Source: Pythium myriotylum (Eukaryota; Oomycota; Peronosporomycetes; Pythiales; Pythiaceae). From it: DNA of 64,000 nt. The translations under genes and the position numbers were made by a program. The stretch covers positions 868,001 to 932,000 of the forward strand of contig JALJCQ010000007.1 in assembly GCA_023091665.1 (NCBI GenBank). Direction: 5' to 3'. The stretch's first letter is position 1; each line of letters begins with the position of its first letter. The notes beneath the pieces are model-generated. The model saw only the letters and a program-made list of their open reading frames with translations, had not been told where the DNA came from and did not search any database. Shown here piece by piece: positions 16,929-27,124 of this stretch.

Positions 16929-19287
16929 ATGAGCGCGTCGGTGCGCGAGGCCTTCGGCGACTCGGCGCTTCACGCGCACTCGCCCGCAGCGTCCGACTCG
17001 TCGGCGTCGTCCGTCGTCATGCCGCTGACCATCTGCGACGAGTGCGAAGATCAGCCGGCGGCACTCGATTGCGAAGACTGTGGGCTCGTGTACTGCGTCG
17101 CTTGTGACAAGCGGCGCCACCGCAAGGGCAAGCTGGTCTTCCACCAGCGCAAGCGCATCGAGCACCCTACACGGGCGGCCTCTACGGACGACCCGGCTCG
17201 GTGGAGTGAGTCGCAAGTGGCCGACTGGCTGGGTGATCACGAGCTGGACGTGTTCCTGCCAGAAGTATCGCAGCACCACATCGATGGAGCGTTCTTGCTG
17301 TCGCCGCAGATGGAAACATTCCTCGATGGACAGTCGTCGGCATCGCGTGGACATAAGAAGAAGCTGCTGCGAGAGCTCCAGAAATTAAAGTCGGATACTG
17401 GGGAAGGGAACAGCAGCACACCATCAAGTACATATGCCTCGCCAAGTCGAACGAGCTCGAGTAGTGGGTTCGCATCTCCACTTGCTCCCGCACCATCGCC
17501 GCCAGCCGCAAAAGTTTCGTCGTTCAACGAGCGAAACTCCTTACGTCGAATGGGTGTGAACTTGAGGGTAAATATTGACGCCCAACCATCCGCAGCGCCA
17601 GAGAGACATTTCTCACCGGTCACGTCACTGCGTGCCAGAGCAACGCATGGTCAAATTGATGAGCTAAAAGGTCGGGTGCGCAGAAGTTCATCCGGAAGAC
17701 ATTCCGAATTGACACTGGACGAAAATGCATCAACGCCAACCGTGGCAGTGAACAAGAGCGTCGAGCGTCGGGCAACACCTGTGGCTCCTGTTCTCGCCTA
17801 CAAGTCTGGCGGCATGCCGCCTCCTTTGCAAATGGACTTCAGTGCACATCGTGAAATTGTTACGTCACCGACTGAAACCAACGATCCGGACCTGTCGGCC
17901 AGGCCAGGGCGGGATCTGAAGTCTATCCGACAGGCTCTAGGCGGGTTGGATATGGATATGGTGAAGATCAAGAAAGATGGACAAGCTGTGGAGGCATCAT
18001 TCGACTTCTCAGCAGAAGGGAGGCTTCAGACCCAAGGCTTTGAGATCAATGTAAGGCTGAGTAGTGCCCATTGTACTGCCTGGGGAACTGACCGTAGTTT
18101 CGTTTCAGACCAACGGGATTGCGAACGCCCCGTTTCCTAACCAAGTTGCAGCAAGTAAACGCAGGAACTCCCCTCATGGCACACGAGAGTATTTGGTAGT
18201 ACTCAACGAGCTCGGACACGGTGCGAGCGGCAAGGTGTACAAAGCGCTCTACATCCCTACGTTCAAACTGGTTGCCGTGAAAGTCATTCGTGTCTTTGAT
18301 CAAAAGAAACGGCATCAAATGGTCCGAGAACTGAAATCTCTATACGCAAACTGGGCACCTATCGATGACTCAGCGGCCAAAGCAGCGTGCGAAGAACTGG
18401 TAGTCTTTTTCGACGCATACACCAACCCTGAGATAGGCTCTGTGTCCATTGTGCTCGAGTTCATGGATGGAGGGTCGCTGGAAGATTACATGCAGAAGTG
18501 CGGCAAGTGTTCAGAACGAGAGATCGCAAATATCGCGTTTTGCGGACTCAAAGGGCTGGCTTTCTTACACGAGCATCACCAGCTCCATCGTGATATCAAG
18601 CTAAGCAACATGCTCATCAACCAAGAAGGGGTAGTGAAGATTTCCGACTTCGGTATTTCTCGCGACCTGGAAAGTACGCTGGCCAAAGCTGCTACATTCA
18701 CAGGAACGTTGCTGTACATGGCTCCAGAGCGAATCAGCGGCGGACTCTACTCATATCCGTCTGATATCTGGTCCTTTGGCCTCGCTGTAATGGCTTGTGC
18801 TATCGGCAAGCTTCCCGTCCCAACCAAGGAAGGCTACTGGGGCGTAGTTCATGCTGTGCAGGAGCAGCCGTCGCCCAAGTTGTCTGACTATGGCGACGAC
18901 TATTCACCAGAGCTCTGCGACTTTGTTGATTTATGTCTGCGCAAGAACCCAATGACGAGACCTCCGGCTTCCCAACTTCTGGAGCATCCATTTATCAAGA
19001 ACAACTATCAGGCTGGCGTGCGTCATTCGGTTGACATAGCTGCCGCAAACGTCCCACAAAAGCGAGAGAAGCAGTTGCAAGAGCTGGATACCATTGCCAA
19101 GCAGGTACGCTCATGGTACCAAGATAATGCTGAACGACTGCTGTCGCCGAGCAAGGGCTCGACTGAATCCGACGACGTTCTCCGTCAGACATCCCACGAG
19201 CAGAAAATGCTGACGTTGGCCACGCAACTGCGGCTACCCGTCGAGCTCGTGGCGGAGAAGTTCCGGTTCATGGATTCCTACAAGTGA
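16929..19287 (+). CDS. B-box zinc finger - SAM - MAP2K-like protein kinase
   Basis: Two exons, 16929-18050 and 18109-19287 (58-nt intron, donor GTAAGG, acceptor TTTCAG), about 766 aa. A B-box-type zinc finger is at about 35-78 (CDECEDQPAALDCEDC then CVACDKRRH). A SAM domain is at about 90-154 (WSESQVADWLGDHELDVF). A Ser/Thr-rich low-complexity linker follows. The protein kinase domain runs from about 400 to 675: GHGASGKVY, AVKVIR (Lys432), HRDIKLSN (537), DFG (554), YMAPERISG, SDIWSFGL. The kinase reads closest to MAP2K/STE7 enzymes. The ATG at 16929 is preferred; the frame is open upstream to an ATG at 16758 but with no domain content. SAM and B-box probably mediate assembly with partners in a MAPK module. 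All kinase catalytic residues are present, so it should be active. Confidence 0.82.
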
Positions 19288-19474
19288 GCTCACGACTGAT
19301 CCGTAACATGAGCAGTGTAACCAGATTATTTCAGAGGTATAACCAAAACAAGATGAACGCGAGAAAGTCCGTGGATGCAAACTGTGCCCACTCCTACTCA
19401 TAGCTCACTCTCAAAACAACCCTCCTCCAGCGCAAGATCACCTACGCAACTCGACCATATTAGCCAAGCAAGCG

Positions 19475-20676
19475 ATGGGGAGGCGTCGGAATCGTGTGCA
19501 AAAAGGTTCGAGCGCTGTGCAGAGCGACGATGGCACGTCTGTCAGCGCGAGAGCTTTGCGAACGCTTCCGAGCGCTGCCTCAACGCTGCGTATGGCACGC
19601 ACGCAGTCCAAAATTTCCGAGTTGCTCGATCACGCGCATCACCATGTCGAGCTCACGATGCGCATGTGCGATGGAGCGGACTCGACCGGCGACTGGCCCA
19701 ACATGACCGACATGTCCGCAAGTGGGTCATCTCTAGCTACAGCAAAGAAAACCGGCAAGATAGCGTCGATTATTCGGGTTCTACTGCACAAGAAGAAGCG
19801 GTTAGTCGAGTGGTCGGGCAGGGCCCACGATGATGCGCGTTATAACCGGCTCAAGCACGGTCACGACACTGCGACACAGCACCTCAAGGACACTGAGTCA
19901 AGCCGCCAGATACTTGAAGCGGCTCTGAAGGAATTTCGCAAGAGAGCACAGGCGATGGAGTCAGTGCTGCCGCCTGAGCCGCGTGATAGCCGCATCATGA
20001 CAACGTCATTGCTGGCATGCTTTTCGCAGTCAGCAAGTCTCGTCGATGAGATCTTGGCCGTTCTATCTGGCGAGGTCGGAGCGCAGACCAAGTCGAAACT
20101 CAATCAACTCGCCGCGTTTAATGTACGTAAGCGTAGTGAAGGTGAATCAGCGGCGAGACTGATGCGCGAACGTGAAGGAGACGCTTGATCAACGCGAGCG
20201 CCTGTATGTCGACACGCAGATTGCCAAGCAGCAGGTATGCTGTTCACAAATCCACTGATGAAAGGCGACTCGTTCAAACTCTTGATCGCATTACAATGCA
20301 GCTTGCACACTTCCAGAAGCTCAAGATGAAGCACCGCAGCGCGATCCCTGGAGCATACGACCTCGAACTGGCCCAGCGCAAGCACGAGGTAGAGTCCCTC
20401 GCTTTGTAGCCTGCATGTCGATCTGACCACTGACATCGCTCAGTACGACACGCTGCGCCGTCGCCTCTCCGCGATGACCGCGGCCGTGGAGCACGTTTTC
20501 CAGTTCCACGCGCATCTCGACCAGTGCATCGTCGAGCCCGAGGTCACGTCGGTGAGTTGGATCGAGTGTAGCCATATTGACAGATCAGTAACCTGTCGTA
20601 ACCCACCCAGGTCCATAACCAGCTCACGCGTTTCTTTGAAAAGCACGCGCGTGAGTTTGAGAAGAACGTTAAATAA
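19475..20676 (+). CDS. Helical coiled-coil protein, BAR-like (5 exons)
   Basis: Exons 19475-20122, 20178-20234, 20302-20388, 20444-20551, 20611-20676; about 321 aa, all introns phase 0 and 55-67 nt. Each downstream exon continues the same heptad-like pattern (LDQRERLYVDTQIAKQQ, LAHFQKLKMKHRSAIPG, YDTLRRRLSAMTAAVEHVF, NQLTRFFEKHAREFEKNV). Length, all-helical character and the RRRLSAM...VHNQLTRFF end resemble BAR/arfaptin-type membrane-curvature domains, but no diagnostic motif is certain. The first ~80 residues are Ser-rich and look disordered. Each exon boundary was chosen to keep the frame; the model ends in TAA at 20674. It lies between the kinase and phosphatase genes on the same strand. 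Confidence 0.6.
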
Positions 20677-20814
20677 CGCCAACAAATGTACTGCATTAGC
20701 ATCGAAACATGTTCCAGAGGTGTCCGCTGCGTTCGATTGAAACTTCAATCGAACGTTTGTTATTTTCCGGTTTCCAGACAGACGCAAAGATCAGACACTG
20801 GATCCAACGACACC

Positions 20815-22362
20815 ATGCAGGTTGTCGCGCTCGCCTCGGCCGTGGCGTCCGTGGCGCTGGGCGCGTTCTCGCGCGCGGAGGCGGCTCCAACGTCTGCACG
20901 CGCGCCGTGCAGTCCAAGCGACGTGCTGTGGCTCTGGAAAGGCGCGCTCACGGCGCAGTCGGTGGCCTTCAAGATGGGGCTGCGCGAGGGGCACAAGTGT
21001 CGAGACCGCGACTTCATTCTCCACGCGTTCCCGACACTCGAGAGCGACAGCGAGAAGCCTCACTCGACCATCGGCATGTGTTTGAGCGTCGGTGGGGAGG
21101 AAGATGAGTTCGCACAAGCTAAAGTGTGCGAGTTGGAGCATCTGGCTTTCCCGGACCGCGACTACAGCTACGTGTTGACCTTCGTACCGGCCGATAAGAG
21201 CACTCCAAACGCTGTCGTCGAGCGAGGAACCTTTCGTACACCTCCTGCGGACGGAACACCGTCGAACTTCCGCTTTGTGTTCTCGTCGTGTGCGGATGAG
21301 GATTCGGATCCGAGCGTTTTCCACGATATGAAGTCTCAGAACCCGCTATTCTTCCTTCACATGGGCGACCTCCACTATCACAATATCGATGTACACGATG
21401 TCAAGCGTTTTCGCGATGCGTATCATTCACTTTTTGCATCCCCATCTGGTCGAGCGATGCTGGAGATGGATCTACCGTTCGCCTACATGTGGGACGACCA
21501 CGACTACGGACCGGACAACAGCGACAAGACAGCTCCAGGCCGCAATGCTTCCGTTCAGGTCTATCGAGAGTTTGTGCCCCACTACCCACTTCCAGGTGAT
21601 GGTCCGCTGAGTGCTGTGTATCAAGCCTTCACTATCGGTCGCGTGCGGTTTATCCTAACCGACTTGAGGTCCGAACGTACGCCGAACCTCGCGCCGGATG
21701 TTCCCAGCAAGACGGTGTTGGGAGTGAAGCAGAAGAAATGGTTCAAGGAGGAGCTAGTACTGGCAACTCAAGATCGCAATATTGGAATGATTGTATGGTG
21801 CTCCACAATGCCGTGGCACGATGATGAGCGCAAGTGGGGATATTTCACGTACGAGCAACGAGAACTCATTAACTACATGAAAGCACACGGCGTAAACCGG
21901 TGGAAACCGGTGGTGATAGTTAGTGGTGACGCCCATATGCTCGCTATCGATGATGGGAGCTATACACCAGGTAACTTGACACTCTTCCACGCCGCTGCAA
22001 TGGGCCGTCCGGGGTCAGTGAAAGGAGGGCCATACAGCCATGGCGCCATTCCTGGGTCCGGACAATATGGTGTCATGGATGTACGCGATGATGGCAACAA
22101 GATCTGCCTGCACTACCAGGGTATTCGTACAGGCGAAGGTGTTCTCATGGAATACGACACATGCCATCCGGAAAAAACACCCAGCAACGGTACCTACTAC
22201 CCGCCTCCAATTCCTTTACGCAAGCTCACTCGCGCACTCAAGAAGGCCAAAAGACTCGTTCCCCAGTTGATGGTCGCAGGTGGACTGAGTTTCGGCGTCA
22301 TTTTGTTGGTGTGGAGAGCTTATCGCGCTCGTGCAATCGCGAAGGTTAAAAAGAACAGATAA
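20815..22362 (+). CDS. PhoD-like secreted/membrane metallophosphatase
   Basis: 515 aa from the ATG at 20815. The first ~23 residues form a signal peptide (LASAVASVALGAFSRAEA). The PhoD-type metallophosphatase core shows FSSCADED, FLHMGDLHYHN, YMWDDHDYGPDNSD, MPWHDDERKWG and VSGDAHMLAIDDG, covering the metal-binding Asp, His and Asn residues. A C-terminal membrane helix (about 482-503, MVAGGLSFGVILLVW) is followed by a basic tail, so the enzyme is likely a type I membrane protein facing the lumen or cell surface, hydrolysing phosphate mono- or diesters. No intron is seen. It converges on the next gene with only 14 nt between the two stop codons. Confidence 0.88.
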   Translation: MQVVALASAVASVALGAFSRAEAAPTSARAPCSPSDVLWLWKGALTAQSVAFKMGLREGHKCRDRDFILHAFPTLESDSEKPHSTIGMCLSVGGEEDEFAQAKVCELEHLAFPDRDYSYVLTFVPADKSTPNAVVERGTFRTPPADGTPSNFRFVFSSCADEDSDPSVFHDMKSQNPLFFLHMGDLHYHNIDVHDVKRFRDAYHSLFASPSGRAMLEMDLPFAYMWDDHDYGPDNSDKTAPGRNASVQVYREFVPHYPLPGDGPLSAVYQAFTIGRVRFILTDLRSERTPNLAPDVPSKTVLGVKQKKWFKEELVLATQDRNIGMIVWCSTMPWHDDERKWGYFTYEQRELINYMKAHGVNRWKPVVIVSGDAHMLAIDDGSYTPGNLTLFHAAAMGRPGSVKGGPYSHGAIPGSGQYGVMDVRDDGNKICLHYQGIRTGEGVLMEYDTCHPEKTPSNGTYYPPPIPLRKLTRALKKAKRLVPQLMVAGGLSFGVILLVWRAYRARAIAKVKKNR

Positions 22363-22376
22363 AGGGACTTTCCTAT

Positions 22377-24800
22377 TCACCGATGGGAAGATTTTCCATG
22401 GTTCGTGAGTTCTTCTCGTTGGTTGGTACTTTTCACCGCCTCTCGTGCTGCCCGAGCTTTGTTTGCCTGCGCGATGAGCTGCTTGGATTGCACCGTGGCA
22501 TACACATTCCTACTCTCAAGAACTGTTTTGGCGTGCATATATCGACTCCTCTCGTTGCGAGCAATCTCTCGAAGAAGTTCGTCCTCGTCTCGCTCTTTCA
22601 CTTTGCATTCCTGGCGCTCTTTTTCAAAACGCTTGGATCTCTCTTCGTCCTCCTGCAGCTTTTTGGATAGCTGTAACTGCAGGTAGTCTGTACGCATGAG
22701 CTTGGCCTGCTCTCTCACGTGCTCATCGGTTTTAGCACTAATCTGTGTTGCTGTCTGACGATTCCTTGCCTGTCGTTCTGCGCCTAGTTTCAGTTGGTCA
22801 AAGTGATTCTCTTCGAGAATGGTCTTAGCTGCCCCAAGGAACATCCGCTTCTTTGCGATCTCTTCGGCTTCTTGTCTCAGTCGCTCAACCTGTTCTTCAC
22901 GAGCTCGACGCTGCTCTGTCAGCTTCTGTGCAAGTTTTAGATTGCCCTCTCGTCGTTTGGCTTCGTCTTCTTCTTTCTTCTGAGCCTCCAGTGCTTTCTT
23001 TCGACTCCGCTGGCTTGCATTGGCCTCAGCAGCTGCTCGTCTAAGTTTTGATAATGTTTTTACCTTATCCTCCAATTCAGCCACCTTTTCTTGCTTTTCT
23101 TGGACAATATCCTCGCGTCTAGACTCCTCCCAAGCCTGTTGCTCTGCCTTACGCACTTGAAGGCGCTCTCGCAACTCCGATAGGGACATTTCTTCCAGAA
23201 GCCCGAGCTTTGCTGTTTCAGTGGGGTCAAACACCACAACATGCTCGCGGTGGACGCGATCCAATGCCCGAATCTGCCGGATCAAATCCTCTCGTTGTGC
23301 TTGCTCGATGGCATCTTCTGCCGCCTTCCGTTCCCTCTCTGCAGCAAGAAACTCGTTCAACTCTTCCCGTTGCTTGTGTTTTTCTTCCTTCACTCTTTCC
23401 TCAGCTTCGCGGGGTGCAACGTCGCGCACTTTTCGGATATCGGTCATTTGCTGCCGATTCTTTTCCTCGAGTTCTTGAGCCGCTGCAATTCGTTGTGCTT
23501 CCATCTCCTTTGATACTCCTTTCATCTGGATGGCCACTTCTCGATTCTCCATTTTCGCCCGATGTGCCGCCTCAATGGCCTCGTATTGAGCCTGTACCAT
23601 TTCGAGACGCCGTTTTTCGACCTCAGCTTTCCATTTCTCTTGATCTTGCTGCAACATATTGCTTTGCCACCGGTAAAAGTCCATTGGGTCCCGGAGCTCA
23701 GATTCGTATGCGTGAATCAGCTGGGCCTCTTTTGCCTGCTTCTTTTTGAATAACGCATCCTCGCGCAATATTGCGGCCGTGTTGAGCTTGATTTCTTTCC
23801 CCTTCGACGAAAACTCTGGTGCAGGCTTCGCTTTGAAGTCAAACTTCAGCTCGGCGTTCCGTTCGGCCTCGACCTTTTCTCGAACTGAGTCGATATTGCT
23901 CTTTGCAGTGGATTCGAAGTGGAACATCTCCTTCGCTGCCTCCTCGTACTTCCTCACAACATCATCTCTGATCTTGGCCTTGCGTTCTTGTTGCTGCTTT
24001 TCGAGATCTTTGAGCGTCACGCGGTTGAGAGTGGATGGAACCGGAGTCGCCTTTATTTCCTGTGGGATGCGGATAGGCTCGGCAACTTTTCTCGGTCGTG
24101 GTTGCGTGATGTTCGGTGCTATGGGTACGGTAGTAGGCTTCTTTTCGACAGGCATGATGCCGCCTGCCGCTTTTAAGCTTTCTTTCGCTGCTGCGCGCCC
24201 AAATGCTTTCGCGTACAATTGCTCAAGCAATGAGTTTATTTCATTCCGATGCCGGAGCATCTTGTTGATGATCTCGTCTTGAACAAAATCCTGGTCCAGT
24301 ACCCGGATCCATTCAGATTTGATCGGCCCTTGTAGGTTTGAATCTTCGAAGAAATAGGAGAGGAAGACGTGCACGCTAGTTGGATCGAGTGCCGAGACAA
24401 GTCCTGAGAAGGCCGAAAATCCCATCTCTTGGATACGAAACATGGACAGATACGCAACGATCATGAACTTGGTATAGTCATTGCGGCTCACACGGCTTGA
24501 GTTCGTGTTGTAGAAATGCGTAAGCAGCGGCTTGAGCAGCTCCCTGTATCGGAACGTGCCGTAAAACACTTGCTGGAGGAAGAGCCGGTCGGTCACCTCC
24601 AAGTCGCGGAGCTCTTCCTCGGCATGCGAGTCGACGGTCGTTTTGTCTGGATTGAAAGACGTGATAAGTCGTTCGCATATCGCAAGGAGTTCTTTTCGCT
24701 TCATGACCGCTCCCTGCCAATTTCTTTCCTCTCGCAAAGCAGCACCGCGAGCTCCCAAACCATTTCGGAGATTCTGTATTTTTGGCGAAAATGTAGCCAT
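22377..24800 (-). CDS. CFAP99-like cilia/flagella-associated coiled-coil protein
   Basis: Single-exon 807-aa ORF, ATG at 24800. The N-terminal ~190 residues form a helical domain with FLQQVFYGTFRYRELL, MIVAYLSMFRIQEMGF and FLSYFFEDSNLQ, which I read as the CFAP99 N-terminal region. From about 270 to 790 it is a very long charged coiled coil rich in Glu, Lys and Arg, with an internal LREDALFKKKQA segment. CFAP99 is an axonemal protein of motile cilia, fitting the kinesin-2 gene nearby. The assignment is from memory of the family and could instead be another axonemal coiled-coil protein. It starts 178 nt from a divergent gene. Confidence 0.6.
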   Translation of the reverse strand: MATFSPKIQNLRNGLGARGAALREERNWQGAVMKRKELLAICERLITSFNPDKTTVDSHAEEELRDLEVTDRLFLQQVFYGTFRYRELLKPLLTHFYNTNSSRVSRNDYTKFMIVAYLSMFRIQEMGFSAFSGLVSALDPTSVHVFLSYFFEDSNLQGPIKSEWIRVLDQDFVQDEIINKMLRHRNEINSLLEQLYAKAFGRAAAKESLKAAGGIMPVEKKPTTVPIAPNITQPRPRKVAEPIRIPQEIKATPVPSTLNRVTLKDLEKQQQERKAKIRDDVVRKYEEAAKEMFHFESTAKSNIDSVREKVEAERNAELKFDFKAKPAPEFSSKGKEIKLNTAAILREDALFKKKQAKEAQLIHAYESELRDPMDFYRWQSNMLQQDQEKWKAEVEKRRLEMVQAQYEAIEAAHRAKMENREVAIQMKGVSKEMEAQRIAAAQELEEKNRQQMTDIRKVRDVAPREAEERVKEEKHKQREELNEFLAAERERKAAEDAIEQAQREDLIRQIRALDRVHREHVVVFDPTETAKLGLLEEMSLSELRERLQVRKAEQQAWEESRREDIVQEKQEKVAELEDKVKTLSKLRRAAAEANASQRSRKKALEAQKKEEDEAKRREGNLKLAQKLTEQRRAREEQVERLRQEAEEIAKKRMFLGAAKTILEENHFDQLKLGAERQARNRQTATQISAKTDEHVREQAKLMRTDYLQLQLSKKLQEDEERSKRFEKERQECKVKERDEDELLREIARNERSRYMHAKTVLESRNVYATVQSKQLIAQANKARAAREAVKSTNQREELTNHGKSSHR

Positions 24801-24978
24801 CTGGAGACCTCATCAGTTCCAGAAATCCTGCTCCTGGAAAACTCATCTTGAACTTTGCGAGACTGCTCATTGGTGGAGATTTATAACCAATCATCCTCCT
24901 TCATGGATGCGTTCTTTCCCAAACCGAGAGCTCCTCGCCTCGAAAAAGACCACCAACGGACGAGGCCCCGGAAGCTCG

Positions 24979-26673
24979 ATGGCGGCTGCCCCCGCCGAGA
25001 TTTCCATAGAGAGCATGGCCGAGGGGCCCGTCTCATCGCCTTCGTTGGCGTCGGTGCTGCCGTTCTTGCTGCCGTTCTGTAGCAACCGCGAGCTGGACCT
25101 GCTCGGGCTCGTGGACGGCGAGAGCGCGACGCTGTGCGAGACCGAGTGGCGGCAGCGCGTCACCGCTCGCTTCGGCGCTCTGCGCTTCGCGACGACGCAG
25201 TGGCGCAAGGTGTTCAAGTTGCGCGCCTACTTGCGGCGCAAAGTGGTCGACAACGTCTCGGCTCGTGTCTATCTGATGAACACACGCGGCGAGACGACGT
25301 GCTTCTCCATGGGCAAAGGCAAGAGCATGATGTGCTCGCGCGAGCGTGCGATCGTGTACAACCGATGCGAACGGATGTTTGACTTGTCGTTGAGGATTAA
25401 TCGATCGATCCAAGAGATCTCGGCACTGATTGGGATGGTCTCCGTGGACGAGGCTCGCGGTCTACTCAATGAGCATATCAATTTGATGGCCTCTGTGGCG
25501 TCCTTACGCAGCTCACTCATGTTCGAGAGCGAGCTATTTCAAGTGTTTCCAGCACCAGTTCTTCTGGACGCTAACTCGTTACTTCGAGGAACCTATGAGT
25601 TCAAGGACAAGGAATTTCTGGATAGCACAACCGTAATGATGCAAATGTGGGTGTCTATTGACGGTCTAATCTATCGACCGCTCGCTCCTCCATCGATTAT
25701 TCAGGCACAAGAACCTGAGCGTACGTCCGTGGGTCCACCGCCAGTTGATACTGTCGCTGAAGTCGAAGAAGTCGCGAATCCACCGCCTGACTTATTGCTG
25801 ATGGCCCCTGCCCTAGCTACAACGCAGACCACCAACACAACCAACTACAAGATGATGAAGCTCCACGAGCTCTCCGGCATGACCATCCACATCGATGATA
25901 ACACACTGCGATACCGTCTTCAAGATCAAGAGATGTGCGTGAACGCTCTCGTCAGCAACACATACCTTCTGTATTTATTCAACCCCATGCAGTTCCGTCC
26001 GATGGATTGGACCTACGAAGCCGTTTTGTACGTCGGCGAAAAACGGTGGCCTTTGCCCGTGCAGCGTGAAGGCGTCTTTCTCAACACAAACACTTTAGCT
26101 ATGCGGGTATTTCTATCGTATGGCAAGATGCCGGGGCGGACCCCTGAGGAAAGCGTCCAGGATAGTGAAGGGGAGGCTGAAGATGACGACGTCACCCGAA
26201 GAGACCCAGGTATTGGCACTCGAGGTAGCGAAGACAGCGATCCACTTGGAATCGCCTACAACGGAGAGCACGAAGTGTTCTCTTTCTTGGTCATGGCCAT
26301 CAACCGGATCACAAAGGAAACCAAGGAAATCGCAAACAAAGCAACTTGCATCTCGCTCGATCCGATGCCACAGACCGCTCAGGTCTCGCTTACAGAGCCT
26401 ACAATCGAGTCGAAGCCGTTGACCCAGGTGGAGCTGACTGAGAATCAAGTAACCACGGGCAAGCCAGCGCCACCTACGTCAGAGCGATCCCACGAACGCC
26501 ACGTGCATTTGCCGTACGACGCGATGATCTGCTACTGCTTCTCGGAAGACTGCACGCTCCAATACCTCGAGTTCGCTATCGGTTTCGAGGCGCTTCTCCA
26601 TCGCTTGGGTGTGAGCTCATTCCTTCCAACAGACCCACTTAATGATGCGGCCGCACGAACATATACTAATTGA
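24979..26673 (+). CDS. Hypothetical protein (564 aa), divergent from the CFAP99-like gene
   Basis: The frame is open from 24643 but that start is not an ATG and overlaps the neighbouring gene's first exon. I chose the ATG at 24979 (GGAAGCTCGATGGCG). The N-terminus (LPFLLPFCSNRELDLLGLVDGESATLCETEWRQR) resembles an F-box-like helix pair, followed by RKVVDNVSARVYLMNTRG. The middle has two segments of mixed strand and helix with an acidic linker (about 395-420). There is no signal peptide or membrane helix. I do not recognise a family. Codon usage is regular and the frame is open over 1.7 kb, so the gene is real. Confidence 0.65.
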   Translation: MAAAPAEISIESMAEGPVSSPSLASVLPFLLPFCSNRELDLLGLVDGESATLCETEWRQRVTARFGALRFATTQWRKVFKLRAYLRRKVVDNVSARVYLMNTRGETTCFSMGKGKSMMCSRERAIVYNRCERMFDLSLRINRSIQEISALIGMVSVDEARGLLNEHINLMASVASLRSSLMFESELFQVFPAPVLLDANSLLRGTYEFKDKEFLDSTTVMMQMWVSIDGLIYRPLAPPSIIQAQEPERTSVGPPPVDTVAEVEEVANPPPDLLLMAPALATTQTTNTTNYKMMKLHELSGMTIHIDDNTLRYRLQDQEMCVNALVSNTYLLYLFNPMQFRPMDWTYEAVLYVGEKRWPLPVQREGVFLNTNTLAMRVFLSYGKMPGRTPEESVQDSEGEAEDDDVTRRDPGIGTRGSEDSDPLGIAYNGEHEVFSFLVMAINRITKETKEIANKATCISLDPMPQTAQVSLTEPTIESKPLTQVELTENQVTTGKPAPPTSERSHERHVHLPYDAMICYCFSEDCTLQYLEFAIGFEALLHRLGVSSFLPTDPLNDAAARTYTN

Positions 26674-27124
26674 GCGACATAATAGTAGCAGCCTAGGAAC
26701 CAGCAACTGTGCAAGTCAACGAGGATTGTGCAAGTCAAGTGTCGAGACTCGTCTTGTGTAGTGTCTAATACCCAAACTTAACAACACATCCATCCCAAAC
26801 GTAACAGTGTATCCAGACCGTGCCATCTGTTTTGGGTAATGTGCTCATTAGTTTGGGCCATTTGATTGGTCGATAACGCGCGCCGCGCCAATGGTCGGAG
26901 GAAACGCTGGAAGAAAGCCACGCGAACGTTGGTCTCCGCCGTCCAACGTTGAACTTCCAGCGCCAACAAGACGCCAACGCCAACGCGGTGAACCCATTCT
27001 ATTTTGGGCCGATCCCAAAACAATGAAACGGAACAACGTCCGTGCGTCTACGGCGTCTAACCGATAGACGCCAACGGCCACTCGCAAACTTTCCCGCCGC
27101 GTGCCAGATCCGCCGTCGACCACC
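26674..27124. other. Intergenic: upstream region of the ankyrin-PARP gene
   Basis: About 450 nt without a credible gene. It has a direct repeat of TGTGCAAGTCAA at about 26707 and 26727, repeated GCCAACG words at 26930-27075, and CCATTCTATTTT at 26994-27005, an initiator-like sequence about 120 nt before the PARP ATG. Confidence 0.45.

Noticed and set aside
16767..17354. 195-aa minus-strand frame opposite the B-box/SAM exon
   Set aside because: Arg/His-rich shadow; zinc-finger and SAM motifs are on the plus strand.
19375..19833. 152-aa frame overlapping the BAR-like gene
   Set aside because: Out of phase with the five exons that together make a continuous helical protein.
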